NCBI RefSeq assembly: GCF_011378715.1
Contig: NZ_WTKU01000002.1
Coordinates: 186,001 to 250,000 of the forward strand
DNA length: 64,000 bases
DNA from: Psychromonas sp. SA13A
GTDB lineage: Bacteria > Pseudomonadota > Gammaproteobacteria > Enterobacterales > Psychromonadaceae
Direction: 5' to 3'
Under the pieces are notes generated by a model. The model ran no database searches, was not told the DNA's origin, and saw nothing but the letters and a program-made list of their open reading frames with translations. The position numbers and the translations under genes were made by a program. Positions 35,263 to 45,606 of the stretch are shown in pieces (position 1 is the stretch's first letter; every line of letters begins with the position of its first letter).

Positions 35263-38001
35263 ATGAAGCGCATTTTGCTTAGTCTAATTTTCTGTTCTCC
35301 ATTGTTATTCAATGTACCTCTTGTACAAAGTGTTGATTTAGTTGGTCCTAATGATCAAGACCAATTAACACAACCCGCTGAAACAATTCAAGTACCTTTG
35401 TCAAATACTACATCTACACCGGCCACTTCTCCGGTAATTTCAAAGTATGGACCTATCTCTTCTCGTGAAACTTTGTGGTCTATTGCGTCAAAATTGCGTC
35501 CCGATTCGAGTGTGTCTGTATTTCAGACTTTAGTGGCTATATACAAAGCAAATCCCAGTGCTTTTTATCAAAGTGACATTAATAGAATTATACCTAGATC
35601 GGTGATAACAATACCGAATAAAGCCTTTATAGCACAACAAACGAATAAAGAAGCAGAGCAGTTATTAAGACCACGTAAACCTGCACCAAAAGTAACAAAA
35701 CCAGTTGTTAAAAAAGAGATAATTGAAACTGCACCCGTTGAACCGGTGATTACACAGACTGAAAAATTACAAACACAAGTCAACGAAGATGAAACTAATA
35801 AAATTGAGGCTGAATCAACCGAGGTCGTTGAACCTGAAATTATTGATCAGTTAAAAAAAGAGGCGTTAGATAAAGCTTCTGCTTTAGAAGCAAAAAATCA
35901 GTTGTTAGTCGATCAAGAAAAAGAGTTCCAATTATTGAGCGAACAACTAATAGTTGCCACAGAAGCCAATCAAAGTTTAAAACTAAAATTACAACCATTA
36001 ACGGATCAAGTTAATAGCCTTGCACAACAAGTAGAGGAAGATATTGCCACTCAAGAAGAATTACAGGCAATAATTGACCAATACCGCCAACAAATAGAAG
36101 CTTTTGAAGAGCCTCCTTTTAGTGGCCCAGGTTTATTGAATGAAATATTACGGACCATGACTGCTTCTATTTCAAGCTTAATGCTAACAATTTTAGCCCC
36201 TTTATTATTCCTGATTGCTGTTTTCTTAATTTTCTTACGTTTAAAGTCTAAACGAGAGCTTGCATCAAGAGAGCAAGAGATTGCGGAGTCGACTTCTATT
36301 CTGATGGAAGAAGATGGTCAGTTTGATTCTTTATTAACAGATGATCTGGATGAAGATGAGGTAAACGAAGAAATCAGTAATGATATCGAGTTCACTGAAG
36401 ATGTTGAGCTTGCAGCAGTTCCTCTCGAAGCTGAACCGCAGGAATCAACAGAAGATGAAAGTTCACTGATCGCAGAAAGTGATAGTGATTTCGATATAGT
36501 TGATAGCGAGACTATTAATGATAATGAAGTTGTTGATGAAAGTGAAGTTGTTGATGACAATGAAGTTATCGACCTTGCTAGCTCTGATGATACTGAAATA
36601 GAAAGTTCAGTAATTGAAAATAATGATGAATTTACGCAACCTGAAACTAATGAAGATGATCCTTTTGGTATAGCAGAGTTAATTGATAGCGAAGATTTTG
36701 ACATCGATTCTCTAATTGAAGGTAAAGAAGAGGTTATCGAGTTATCTGAAGTTGACCTTTCATTAGATGCTGACATTAACCAAGAAGATTTAGATTTAGC
36801 AGCTGAATGGGAAACACAACTTGCCGAAGGCGCTGACACTGAAAAAGAAATAGAAGAAGATGTCGCTACCTCTATAGCTGATACTGATACTGAGCAAAAT
36901 GAAGTCGATACAGAAGAAGTCAAACCAGAAGATGTAAGTGAAACCGTAGACAATATCGATTCTCAAATAGAACAAGAAGCAGAAGTTGAATCTGAAGCTA
37001 AAGAAGACATTGCCAGTGAAGCAGTAGATGATATTGATGCACTGCTTGAGCAAGAAGCCGCTACTGAAATTAAGCCAGGAGCTGTAAGTGAAACCGTTGA
37101 TGATATTGATCCTATTATCAACCAAGAAGTTGAAGCGGCGAATGAGACTGTTGTTGAATCGGCTGAATTAGCCGAACCAACTGAATCAGTTAAACAAGAA
37201 GTTTCAAGTGAAACCGCTGATGATATCGATGAACTGATCAATCAAGAAGTTGAAGCGGCCAACGAGACTGTTGTTGAATCAACTGAATCAGGCGAACCAA
37301 CTGAAGCAGTTAAACCAGAAACTTCAAGTGAAGCCGTTGATGATATCGACGAACTGATTAATCAAGAAGTTGAAGCTGCGAATGAGACTGTTGTTGAATC
37401 AACAGAATCAACAGAATCAACAGAATCAGACGAGTCAAGTGAAACAGTTAATACAGATGACATTATTGACGACGATTTAAGTGAATTTGAAAATGTCGAT
37501 CTTTCGACTTTAAAAAGTGTTGACCAAAGCATTTCCGAGTTAGATGCAGCAGAAGAAGCTCAAACTGATGTAGAGCAATTAAGTGACCAATCAGATGATG
37601 AAGAATCAGATGATCAAGTCGGTGAAAGCGAAGAAAATTCTTTAGCAGAACAATTAAGTCAGGGTGCCTTTGATGAGGACGTTGAATTACCTACAATAGA
37701 TAAAAGTAAAGACGATGAATTTATTGATATCGACACATTATTAACAAGTAGTGGAGGCGATGTTATAAACGAAGAAGACTTTAATCTAGAGTTTGGTCTT
37801 GATGAATTCCCGGATGTGGTTGAATCATTCACCGAGTTTGATAGCGATGATGATGGTATGGCTGCACAGTTAGATTTGGCACGCGCTTATTTAGAAATCG
37901 ATGAAAAAGAAGGGGCCAAAGATATTTTAAACAAATTATTAACCACTGCGTCAGATGATAAATTAAAAGAGGTTCAAAAATTACTTGCAAGAATTAAATA
38001 A
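35263..38001 (+). CDS. fimV: FimV/TspA-like polar LysM protein
   Basis: A 912-residue membrane protein of the FimV family, which organises the cell pole and supports type IV pili and twitching in relatives. It has a signal peptide (about 1-23), a FimV N-terminal LysM-type domain at about 63-130 (YGPISSRETLWSIASKLRP), a coiled coil (about 200-285) and one membrane segment (about 303-327, SLMLTILAPLLFLIAVFLIFL). The cytoplasmic part (about 340-850) is extremely Asp/Glu-rich, and the C-terminal domain (about 860-912: AQLDLARAYLEIDEKEGAKDILNKLL) is the TPR-like FimV end. Three 40-residue repeats lie within the acidic part. It stands at the conserved usg-fimV position; truA is not seen after it. 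Confidence 0.9.
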   Translation: MKRILLSLIFCSPLLFNVPLVQSVDLVGPNDQDQLTQPAETIQVPLSNTTSTPATSPVISKYGPISSRETLWSIASKLRPDSSVSVFQTLVAIYKANPSAFYQSDINRIIPRSVITIPNKAFIAQQTNKEAEQLLRPRKPAPKVTKPVVKKEIIETAPVEPVITQTEKLQTQVNEDETNKIEAESTEVVEPEIIDQLKKEALDKASALEAKNQLLVDQEKEFQLLSEQLIVATEANQSLKLKLQPLTDQVNSLAQQVEEDIATQEELQAIIDQYRQQIEAFEEPPFSGPGLLNEILRTMTASISSLMLTILAPLLFLIAVFLIFLRLKSKRELASREQEIAESTSILMEEDGQFDSLLTDDLDEDEVNEEISNDIEFTEDVELAAVPLEAEPQESTEDESSLIAESDSDFDIVDSETINDNEVVDESEVVDDNEVIDLASSDDTEIESSVIENNDEFTQPETNEDDPFGIAELIDSEDFDIDSLIEGKEEVIELSEVDLSLDADINQEDLDLAAEWETQLAEGADTEKEIEEDVATSIADTDTEQNEVDTEEVKPEDVSETVDNIDSQIEQEAEVESEAKEDIASEAVDDIDALLEQEAATEIKPGAVSETVDDIDPIINQEVEAANETVVESAELAEPTESVKQEVSSETADDIDELINQEVEAANETVVESTESGEPTEAVKPETSSEAVDDIDELINQEVEAANETVVESTESTESTESDESSETVNTDDIIDDDLSEFENVDLSTLKSVDQSISELDAAEEAQTDVEQLSDQSDDEESDDQVGESEENSLAEQLSQGAFDEDVELPTIDKSKDDEFIDIDTLLTSSGGDVINEEDFNLEFGLDEFPDVVESFTEFDSDDDGMAAQLDLARAYLEIDEKEGAKDILNKLLTTASDDKLKEVQKLLARIK
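37081..37431 (+). repeat. Tandem 120-base (40-residue) repeats in FimV
   Basis: Three copies at 37081-37200, 37201-37320 and 37321-37431 encode near-identical units with SETVDDIDxLINQEVEAANE cores; a weaker related unit precedes them from about 36931. The last copy ends in a (TES)n run from a 9-base repeat (about 37399-37428). Confidence 0.9.
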
Positions 38002-38120
38002 TATTTTTAAATCAATCGATTAAACAGATAAACTAAGTATCTTAATTATCAGGAAAGCTAAATTGAGCAAATTTTTTTAAACATAGCTCACTAGTCTTTT
38101 AACCCGATATTTGTCTATCT

Positions 38121-38150
38121 AAAAAGCCAGCATTGCTGGTTTTTTTTTAA
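38121..38150 (+). terminator. Terminator of fimV
   Basis: A small stem CCAGC/GCTGG with a 3-base loop, flanked by an A run and followed by eight or more T residues, about 125 bases after the fimV stop. Confidence 0.68.
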
Positions 38151-38165
38151 ATTGGAATAAATAGT

Positions 38166-39185
38166 ATGCGACCAATTATTTTGGATGTGGAAGGGGTCTC
38201 TTTAACACCTTCAGAACAAGAATATTTAGCTCATCCCTTAGTGGCGGGGGTGATTTTGTTTACCCGTAATTTTGACAACATTGTGCAATTAAAAGAACTA
38301 GTGCAGCAAATCCGCTTTTATGCAAAACGCCAGATTATCATTGCTGTAGACCATGAAGGTGGGCGAGTGCAACGTTTCCGAGAAGGGTTTACATCGTTAC
38401 CTGCATGTGGAGACTTATTAACGCAATCTGATGATTTACAAGTAGCTGTGAAATTAGCAAAAGCCAGTGCTTTTGTGATGGCCAGTGAATTACTAGCCTG
38501 TGATATTGATTTAAGCTTTGCACCTGTGTTGGATATTAACGGAATTTCTGATGTTATTAGAGAACGTAGCTTTAGCCAACACCATGATCAAGTTAGTTTA
38601 ATAGCAAGTGCTTATATTGATGGAATGAGAGAAGCGGGTATGGCGAGTACAGGTAAGCATTTTCCTGGCCATGGTAGTGTTAAAGCAGACTCTCATATTG
38701 CATTGCCCGTTGATAAACGCAGTGAGTCGGAAATATTTAACAATGATATGCAACCCTTCATCGAGTTGATTAAAGCCGGTCAGTTAGATGCGGTCATGCC
38801 TTCACATGTTGTCTATTCTCAATGCGATGATTTACCCTGTGGATTTTCTGAGTATTGGCTGCAGAAAATCCTTAAGCAGCAATTAGGCTTTAAAGGCGCA
38901 ATAATTAGTGATGATATTTCAATGCATGGTGCTAGTTTTGTAGGTGATCACCTTTCAAGAGCTAAAAGTGCTATCAATGCTGGTTGCGATCTTATTTTAG
39001 CGTGTAATGACACACCTGCCGCGATGCAAATTTTAGACGGATTAACATTAACTGATGATAGAAATAATGAATCACTAATTCTGTCGCTACTTGCACAAAA
39101 AAACAAACTTAAATTGCCCTTACAAAAGAACCAAATTTGGTTGAAAAATAAGCGCTTACTACTTGAATTTTCTGATCAAAGTTAA
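38166..39185 (+). CDS. nagZ: Beta-N-acetylglucosaminidase NagZ
   Basis: A 339-residue cytoplasmic GH3 glycosidase that removes GlcNAc from anhydro-muropeptides in peptidoglycan recycling. The GH3 motif KHFPGHGSVKADSHIALP carries the His177-Asp175 dyad, and the nucleophile lies in AIISDDISMHG (248-250). IAVDHEGGRVQRF near 60-71 is also typical. The ATG at 38166 follows an AATAAATAGT leader with no strong ribosome site, but the N-terminus aligns with the family. nagZ-ycfP-ndh is the enterobacterial order. Confidence 0.96.
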   Translation: MRPIILDVEGVSLTPSEQEYLAHPLVAGVILFTRNFDNIVQLKELVQQIRFYAKRQIIIAVDHEGGRVQRFREGFTSLPACGDLLTQSDDLQVAVKLAKASAFVMASELLACDIDLSFAPVLDINGISDVIRERSFSQHHDQVSLIASAYIDGMREAGMASTGKHFPGHGSVKADSHIALPVDKRSESEIFNNDMQPFIELIKAGQLDAVMPSHVVYSQCDDLPCGFSEYWLQKILKQQLGFKGAIISDDISMHGASFVGDHLSRAKSAINAGCDLILACNDTPAAMQILDGLTLTDDRNNESLILSLLAQKNKLKLPLQKNQIWLKNKRLLLEFSDQS

Positions 39186-39448
39186 ATACTGCTAAGCGAG
39201 TCTAATTAGTATTAAGCAAGGCTTGCACTCTGAAACAATTTACTTAGACTAGATTAAGCTAGTTTGTGTGCCGGTTTTGAGAGCATTTTTTAATTTAGGC
39301 ACTAGCAATGAGATTTAGTTATACTACTAATATCACAATAAGACTTGCTCACTAATTTTTAAAAAATAAAATAACGTTAGCAAGCTTTATAGACTCAAAA
39401 GACAGATCGCTAAATAACAGTTAAGAATAATAAAGGCGGAATTTAAAA

Positions 39449-39988
39449 ATGATCATATATTTACACGGTTTTGATGCGACGAGCCCTGGTAATCACGAGA
39501 AAGTGATGCAATTAAAATTCATTGATCAAGATGTTCGTTTTGTTCATTACAGTACTATTCACCCTAAGCATGATATGAGCCACATCCTCAAAGAGGTACA
39601 TCAACATGTGCAAGATAGTGATGACAAATCTCCACTGATTTGTGGTGTAGGCTTAGGTGGATATTGGAGTGAACGTATAGGCTTTTTATGTGGTATTAAA
39701 CAAGTTATTTTTAATCCTAATTTGCACCCTGAAGATAATATGGTTGGTCGTATTGAATGGCCTGAAGAATATTTAGATATCGCAACTAAATGTGCTAGTG
39801 ACTTTAGAGAGCAAAATAAACCTAATTGTTTATGCATTTTATCTGCAACGGATTTGGTCAGAAACACCCAAATTGGTGATTATGAGTTATCGAATTATTA
39901 CCCTATTATTGTTGATGATAAACAAAGTCATAAATTTTCTGATATTGCAGCTCACCTTCAGACAATTAAAAAATTCAAAGATGATTGA
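39449..39988 (+). CDS. ycfP: YcfP-like (UPF0227) esterase-fold protein
   Basis: A 179-residue alpha/beta-hydrolase-like protein of the UPF0227 family. It begins [18 protein letters not shown], the family signature. The nucleophile-elbow position reads CGVGLGGYW, with Gly where the family usually has Ser, so catalysis is doubtful. A C-terminal QSHKF provides the His. It lies in the conserved order nagZ-ycfP-ndh. The 263 bases upstream show no other gene. Biochemical function in the family is not settled. Confidence 0.88.
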   Translation: MIIYLHGFDATSPGNHEKVMQLKFIDQDVRFVHYSTIHPKHDMSHILKEVHQHVQDSDDKSPLICGVGLGGYWSERIGFLCGIKQVIFNPNLHPEDNMVGRIEWPEEYLDIATKCASDFREQNKPNCLCILSATDLVRNTQIGDYELSNYYPIIVDDKQSHKFSDIAAHLQTIKKFKDD

Positions 39989-40141
39989 TATATAATCGGT
40001 ATATGTAGATATTTTGCACAGGATTTATCTACTCAATAAGTATAACATTCGCAGGCGTTAATCACTTTTTACGGTAATAATTTTACTTTTCCCAGCTAAA
40101 ATAGCTTTCAAGTAACATTATTGACAATCAAACTATAAAAT

Positions 40142-40167
40142 AAGGTGACTTGAGTCGCCTTTTTTTA
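40142..40167 (+). terminator. Terminator after ycfP
   Basis: Stem AAGGTGA/TCGCCTT (40142-40148 with 40155-40161, one G-T pair) with a 6-base loop and a T run. Confidence 0.6.
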
Positions 40168-40276
40168 TAACCTTAAATTCTTAATAATAAGATCTAGGTC
40201 AGTTTTTTTACAAAAGAATACTTTTTGTCACAAAATAAGTTGTTTTTCGTAAAAAAATTAAATTATTGAGGTGGTT

Positions 40277-41563
40277 ATGAAGAAAATAGTAATAGTTGGT
40301 GGTGGTGCTGGCGGGTTAGAGTTAGCAACTAAATTAGGCAATAAATTAGGGCGTAAACAAAAAGCGCATATCACGCTAGTGGATAAAAATAGTACTCACC
40401 TGTGGAAACCTCTTTTACATGAAGTTGCAGCCGGATCATTAGATGACGGTATTGATGCGGTAAGTTACCGTGCTCACGCAACTAACCATCATTTTAACTT
40501 CAAACTTGGCGCAATGCGTAATCTTGACCGCGTTAAAAAAACTATTTCAATTGACCCTTTGATAGATGAAGAAGGCACTATGATATTACCAGCTAGTGAA
40601 GTTGAGTATGATATTTTAGTGATGGCGTTAGGTAGTGTCAGTAATGATTTTAATACTAAAGGAGTGCGTGAACATTGCATTTTCTTAGACAGTCCACAAC
40701 AAGCCAAAAAATTCCATCATCGCATGTTAAACAAATACCTACAGTTAGGAGTTCAAGAAACAAAATCTGTAAATGTTTCAATTATCGGTGCTGGCGCAAC
40801 GGGTGTAGAGCTATCTGCGGAACTATATAATTCACTTAAACAAGTTTCTAGCTATGGGTTCTCACATATTAAAAGTGCAGATTTACATGTTAGCTTAATA
40901 GAAGCGGGTGATAGTATTTTACCTGCCTTACCTAAACGTATTTCAGCATCAGCACATCAAGAGTTACTAAAACTAGGTGTAGATGTACGTATTAATACTA
41001 TGGTTACTGAAGCAAACTCTGAAGGGTTGTTAACTAAATCTGGTGAGTTGATCAAAGCAGATCTGATCGTATGGGCGGCAGGCATTAAAGCACCTGATTA
41101 CATGAAATCATTGGCAGGTTTAGAAACCAATAGAATTAACCAGTTAATAGTTAAACAAACATTGCAAACTACCTTAGATAAAGATATCTATGCGATTGGT
41201 GACTGTGCAAGTTGTGCATTACCAAGTGGTGGCTTTGTTCCTCCTCGTGCCCAATCTGCTCATCAAATGGCATCGTTAGTGGGTAAAAATATTTTAGCTA
41301 CATTGAATAATAAACCATTAGTTGATTATAAATATACTGATTACGGTTCATTAGTTTCATTAAGTAACTACAGTACAGTGGGTAGTTTAATGGGGAATTT
41401 AATGAAAGGTTCTATGATGATAGAAGGGCGTTTAGCTCGTGTTGTCTATATTTCCTTATATCGTATGCACCAAGTTGCATTACATGGTTATATTCGAACT
41501 GGCTTAATGACTTTAGTTGAACGTATTAACCGTGTTTTACGTCCACGCTTAAAGTTACATTAA
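40277..41563 (+). CDS. ndh: Type II NADH dehydrogenase Ndh
   Basis: A 428-residue membrane-peripheral FAD enzyme that passes electrons from NADH to quinone without pumping protons. The FAD site is [16 protein letters not shown] at the N-terminus and the NADH site is [17 protein letters not shown] near residue 168; the IGDCA motif lies near 312. The frame starts with GTG at 40271, but ATG at 40277 has GAGGTG just upstream and begins with the usual [11 protein letters not shown] terminator shared with the convergent gene follows. Confidence 0.95.
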   Translation: MKKIVIVGGGAGGLELATKLGNKLGRKQKAHITLVDKNSTHLWKPLLHEVAAGSLDDGIDAVSYRAHATNHHFNFKLGAMRNLDRVKKTISIDPLIDEEGTMILPASEVEYDILVMALGSVSNDFNTKGVREHCIFLDSPQQAKKFHHRMLNKYLQLGVQETKSVNVSIIGAGATGVELSAELYNSLKQVSSYGFSHIKSADLHVSLIEAGDSILPALPKRISASAHQELLKLGVDVRINTMVTEANSEGLLTKSGELIKADLIVWAAGIKAPDYMKSLAGLETNRINQLIVKQTLQTTLDKDIYAIGDCASCALPSGGFVPPRAQSAHQMASLVGKNILATLNNKPLVDYKYTDYGSLVSLSNYSTVGSLMGNLMKGSMMIEGRLARVVYISLYRMHQVALHGYIRTGLMTLVERINRVLRPRLKLH

Positions 41564-41633
41564 ATCTAAACTCTTAAAGTTTCATTATTTATTGCTAATG
41601 CGACTTATTTATTTTTAACGCTTTCAAAATAAT

Positions 41634-41664
41634 AAAATGCCTCACTTTGTTGAGGCATTTTTGT
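41634..41664. terminator. Bidirectional terminator between ndh and the DUF2919 gene
   Basis: An 11-base stem (41634-41644 with 41651-41661, AAAATGCCTCA/TGAGGCATTTT) with T runs in both directions, between convergent genes. Confidence 0.85.
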
Positions 41665-41674
41665 TCATGCCTTT

Positions 41675-42136
41675 TTAATTTGTAATGTTAAAGCAATCTC
41701 TTAGTTGTTTACTTTTGAACAGATATAAACAACTCCAGGTAACCAACACTATTTGTAAAGATGCAGTGACTGAATAGGTAAAATGCATCATATATAAATA
41801 ATATAACTGCAATGCTAAATCACTGAAAGTGGTTAATAAAATAAGAAAGAAACACCAAGGCCAACAACGTATTGCCCATTTGTCCTGTGCGTGACGACGT
41901 CCTGAAATAACAAAAATAAGTACTGGGAGTACGCCGACTGATAAGCCTAAATAGAAATGACTTTTTTCAGGATAAAAAATTTGGAGTAGTGTATTACCTG
42001 TTTGTTGTGAAGCGACAGAGATAATTAATAATACCCATGTCCTAGAAAGGAATAACAAAATAAATAACAGTATGGGAGGCGCCTTTAAATCACCGGATTC
42101 TGTATAATGATGTAATGCATATAAACGTTTTTTCAT
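41675..42136 (-). CDS. DUF2919 (YfeZ-like) membrane protein
   Basis: A 153-residue inner-membrane protein with four hydrophobic segments. The opening YTESGDLKAPPILLFILLFLSRTWVLLIISVASQQ matches the DUF2919/YfeZ family signature (LK.P..L......RTW). No function is known for the family. It is divergent from the mviM gene and convergent with ndh, sharing a terminator. Confidence 0.82.
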   Translation of the reverse strand: MKKRLYALHHYTESGDLKAPPILLFILLFLSRTWVLLIISVASQQTGNTLLQIFYPEKSHFYLGLSVGVLPVLIFVISGRRHAQDKWAIRCWPWCFFLILLTTFSDLALQLYYLYMMHFTYSVTASLQIVLVTWSCLYLFKSKQLRDCFNITN

Positions 42137-42202
42137 AGCTGACTCAATAATTTTTATCTCATTATTATTGAAAGTGCTGGTGAATACTAATAGGAATTGT
42201 TA

Positions 42203-43168
42203 ATGAGCGAAAATAATCTAATTAAAAAACGCATTGCGATGGTCGGGCTAGGTGATATTGCTCAAAAAGCATACTTGCCGATCATTGCGCATCATCCACT
42301 AATAACGCCCGTACTTTGTTCTAGAAATATTAACACATTGTCATTATTAGCAGATAAATATCGAATTGAAGAAGTGTTTGATGATTATCAGATGTTACTT
42401 AAAAGCAAACCTGATGCGATAATGATCCACGCCGCAACATCTGCTCATTATCATCTCGCAAAGCTTGCTATTGAGCATAATATTGCAGTCTATGTAGATA
42501 AACCTTTAAGCGATAACATTCAGCAAGTTAATTTATTAATACAATTAGCAGAGCAATATAATGTTTTAATCTTTGTGGGATTTAATCGTCGTTTCTCCCC
42601 ACTGGTGCAGAAAATTAAATCATCATTAAGTGAAAATGTTACTGCAAATAAAGATATCACAGTACAAAAAAATAGATTTAATTTGTCTGCTGCAGCTGAA
42701 ACTTTTATTTTTGACGACTTTATACATGTTATTGATACTGTGCGTTACTTAGAAGGTGAGTCTAATTTTCATCCCAAAAATATAAATGTAATGGCTCAAT
42801 TTGAATCCGATTCATTAGCAAATCTACAAGTATCGTGGCAGAGCCAATTTTCAATTGTGAATGCCAATATGAACCGTATCGCTGGAATCAATCAAGAAAG
42901 AATATCGGCAACCATTAAAGATAGTAGTTGGCAGGTTGACAACTTGAATGAAGGTGAGGTTTATCAACAACAACAATTCAAACGTTTATCGTTTAATGAT
43001 TGGGAGCAAACTTTATATAAGCGAGGTTTCGTTTCATTAATTGAAGATTGGTTACAGCAACTACAGATTGGTTTGTTTAATAAAAGTATTGCTGAGGACA
43101 TTTTGATCACGCACCAAATTTGTGATCAAGTATTAAAGCTGGTAAGCAATTTATCGCTGCACAAATAA
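42203..43168 (+). CDS. mviM: MviM/YceM-like Gfo/Idh/MocA oxidoreductase
   Basis: A 321-residue predicted NAD(P)-dependent oxidoreductase. The Rossmann motif AMVGLGDIAQKAYLP starts near residue 12, and VDKPLSDN replaces the family EKP signature, as in E. coli YceM; VGFNRRFSPL also matches YceM closely. Substrate is unknown. An in-frame TTG at 42197 is possible, but ATG at 42203 with AGGA about 7 bases upstream is preferred. E. coli mviM lies by murJ; that neighbour is absent here. Confidence 0.87.
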   Translation: MSENNLIKKRIAMVGLGDIAQKAYLPIIAHHPLITPVLCSRNINTLSLLADKYRIEEVFDDYQMLLKSKPDAIMIHAATSAHYHLAKLAIEHNIAVYVDKPLSDNIQQVNLLIQLAEQYNVLIFVGFNRRFSPLVQKIKSSLSENVTANKDITVQKNRFNLSAAAETFIFDDFIHVIDTVRYLEGESNFHPKNINVMAQFESDSLANLQVSWQSQFSIVNANMNRIAGINQERISATIKDSSWQVDNLNEGEVYQQQQFKRLSFNDWEQTLYKRGFVSLIEDWLQQLQIGLFNKSIAEDILITHQICDQVLKLVSNLSLHK

Positions 43169-43267
43169 GCCTTAACAATTTTGACTGACTGTGGAGTTAA
43201 AAAGTTTGCCTCACCATTACTTCAATAAGTGGTGATGAGACAAGTTTAAGCATGTTTTATTTTACGT

Positions 43268-45130
43268 TTAATCTATATTACATTGGGTACAGTAAATAAA
43301 ATGGTTCTTTGGATCATTTAAGCGTGTAATGAAGTTGCTTTGTTTCTCTAAACTAAGCAAAGCTTCAATTAAAGGCGAAGATTGCATGATCGCTGACGGT
43401 AAAAAGCTAATAGATTGCGATAGCAATTTATTGATGAATAGCTGCTTTGGTGATATTTCAGGTTGGATTGATACAATATCATATTCACTTAATGACGCTA
43501 ATTGTGCTGCTGAGTTGATCGCAGTTTGTAAATTTCCCAATTCATCAACTAAACCCAGTTTCAATGCGTCAACGCCTGTCCATACTCGACCTTGAGCGAC
43601 TTTATCTACTTCCTGCACTGTCATATCTCGTCCTTCAGCCACCACTTCTAAAAAGTTTTGATAGCCGTGCTCGATGCCTATCTGAAAAATTTCAGCAAGT
43701 TGAGGGTTAAGAGGTTGAGTTATACCAACGTTAGCTAATGGACTGGTCGATACACCATCTTGATGAATACCTATTTTATTTAAAGTTTTATCAATAGTGG
43801 CAAACATACCAAATATACCGATAGAGCCCGTTAAGGTGGTCGGGGAGGCAATTATTTTATCAGCCGCAGAGGCTATCCAATAACCACCTGAAGCGGTTAC
43901 TGACCCCATTGATACAACAACACTTTTTCCCTGTTCTTTTAATGCCAGTATCTGCTGACGTATCAACTCTGAAGCGGTTGCACTGCCTCCGGGTGTGTCC
44001 AGTCGAATAACAACGGCCTTTATCTGTTTATTTAAGCGGGCTTGCTTCAATAATGCATTAAAGCTTTTATCTGCAATCGATGTTGCATCGCTATTGCCTG
44101 AAACTATTTCTCCAGAACCATGAATAACAGCAATCTGATTGCTGCTACCGGTAAATGTATAAACTGGAGGTAAGGTTGACGCGTAGCGGTTATAACTAAT
44201 TCGATTTAGTGGTTTATTCTCCATATCTGCTTTAATCGGTAAATTAGCAATAAACTGCTCATGATAGGCAAGTTCATCTACTAAACCTACACTAATTGCG
44301 TACTGTGCGCCGTCGCCAGAGACTGCTTGTAATTGTTGTTTAAGCTGAAATAAAGTTGGGTTGATGGATTGTGTAGTTAAAGAGTCAATATTATTTCTTT
44401 GTACTAGCACATGGTCGATATAACCCTGCCACAATTGATCCAACCAATGTTTGTTTGCATCTTTACTGAATTGAGACATTTTTGTTTCAGTAAAAGGTTC
44501 AACAAAAGATTTATAAGTACCGACTTTGAAAATATGCGGTGTGATTAATAGTTCATCTAGTAAGTCTTTAAAATATAAACGATTAACGGCATAACCTTGT
44601 AAGATCACTAATCCATTGGGAGCAAGCGTTATATGGTCTGCATAGGCGGCAAGATAGTATTGCGTTTGGCTATAATTATCTGCATAAGCGTAAACTGGCT
44701 TACCTGACTTCTTGAACTCATTGATTGCTTCACCAACATCCGAAAGTTGATCTAAACTACCTGATATTAATCCGCTAAGCTCTAACACTAGACCAGTAAT
44801 TTTTTCATCTCGTTGTGCATGTTGAATTGTATTAATTAGTGTTTGTGTTTCGAATTCTTGTACCTGCTCTTGTTCAGTACCGGTTAGTTGATCGGTTATT
44901 TTTTGAGAAAGATCTGCAGGTTGTTTTTGCTCCACGATATAACCATTCAAGTTTATTTGCAGATAAGAGTTATCGGCAACATAGATTTTTTCTTCTGTAT
45001 CGTTGAATGAAACAACAATTAACAAAACGATAAAAATAAAGATGGTATTAAGTATGATTAAACGGAGGTAATTAATCAGTTTAAATAATTTTCTAAAAAG
45101 CTGGTTAATAAAGCGAAATATAAAAGCCAT
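43268..45130 (-). CDS. sppA: Signal peptide peptidase SppA, 67 kDa type
   Basis: A 620-residue inner-membrane serine protease that clears released signal peptides. It has an N-terminal membrane anchor (about 22-42) and two tandem SppA domains. The Lys/Ser dyad is split between them as in E. coli: Lys207 (KVGTYKSFVEPF) and Ser414 (TASGGYWIASAAD), spacing 207 against 200 in E. coli. The ATG has AAGGATC upstream. It is monocistronic and convergent with mviM. Confidence 0.96.
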   Translation of the reverse strand: MAFIFRFINQLFRKLFKLINYLRLIILNTIFIFIVLLIVVSFNDTEEKIYVADNSYLQINLNGYIVEQKQPADLSQKITDQLTGTEQEQVQEFETQTLINTIQHAQRDEKITGLVLELSGLISGSLDQLSDVGEAINEFKKSGKPVYAYADNYSQTQYYLAAYADHITLAPNGLVILQGYAVNRLYFKDLLDELLITPHIFKVGTYKSFVEPFTETKMSQFSKDANKHWLDQLWQGYIDHVLVQRNNIDSLTTQSINPTLFQLKQQLQAVSGDGAQYAISVGLVDELAYHEQFIANLPIKADMENKPLNRISYNRYASTLPPVYTFTGSSNQIAVIHGSGEIVSGNSDATSIADKSFNALLKQARLNKQIKAVVIRLDTPGGSATASELIRQQILALKEQGKSVVVSMGSVTASGGYWIASAADKIIASPTTLTGSIGIFGMFATIDKTLNKIGIHQDGVSTSPLANVGITQPLNPQLAEIFQIGIEHGYQNFLEVVAEGRDMTVQEVDKVAQGRVWTGVDALKLGLVDELGNLQTAINSAAQLASLSEYDIVSIQPEISPKQLFINKLLSQSISFLPSAIMQSSPLIEALLSLEKQSNFITRLNDPKNHFIYCTQCNID

Positions 45131-45606
45131 AGCTGATCCTTCAAATGCAGTGATGATTAATGTGAATTGAGAGAAAAAGGTGAGTGATAGTAAATTAGGT
45201 CACACTGATATTGCTCTTATAAGGTAGTTATAATAAACGTTTTTTAAGTTAAAAGTGCAATAAAGGTAAGATGTTAGATAACTTTTGGTAAATGGTTTGG
45301 TGCTTATGCGGCCCTGTAAATAATTCTGCCTAATAGCTGATCATTGTTGTTGCTTAAAATTCACCGTTTGTGCGTTATAAGTTTTACAAAGGGGACAAGC
45401 TGTTTGACGTAATTTCTATATTAAATTAATGGATTTTTCTTTGTTAATAATTGTCCATACACTTAATGAAATTGATATAAACACAGATAGGAACTAATAG
45501 TAACTATAAAAAAGCACCAATTATTTGAATAATTAGTGCTTTTTTAGCTAAAGTTTCTTCGCTAATTAATGCTTGGCCAATTTAAGTGTACTTAAATTAG
45601 TTAGTA
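45131..45606. other. Gap between sppA and fabA
   Basis: 476 bases. It holds the fabA terminator (45508-45546) at its right side and presumably the sppA promoter at its left; the middle shows no gene, repeat or clear site. Confidence 0.5.
45508..45546 (-). terminator. Terminator of fabA
   Basis: A long stem (AAAAAGCACCAATTATT with AATAATTAGTGCTTTTT, one mismatch) in the gap after fabA; T runs occur in both directions. It follows the fabA stop by about 60 bases. Confidence 0.78.

Noticed and set aside
36318-37241. Long minus-strand open frames inside fimV
   Set aside because: They are antisense to the Asp/Glu-rich repeats and consist mostly of Ser/Thr and Ile/Phe; a by-product of the biased composition.
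39186-40276. Possible small RNA or riboswitch around ycfP and before ndh
   Set aside because: Apart from the terminator at 40142-40167 no conserved structure was seen by eye.
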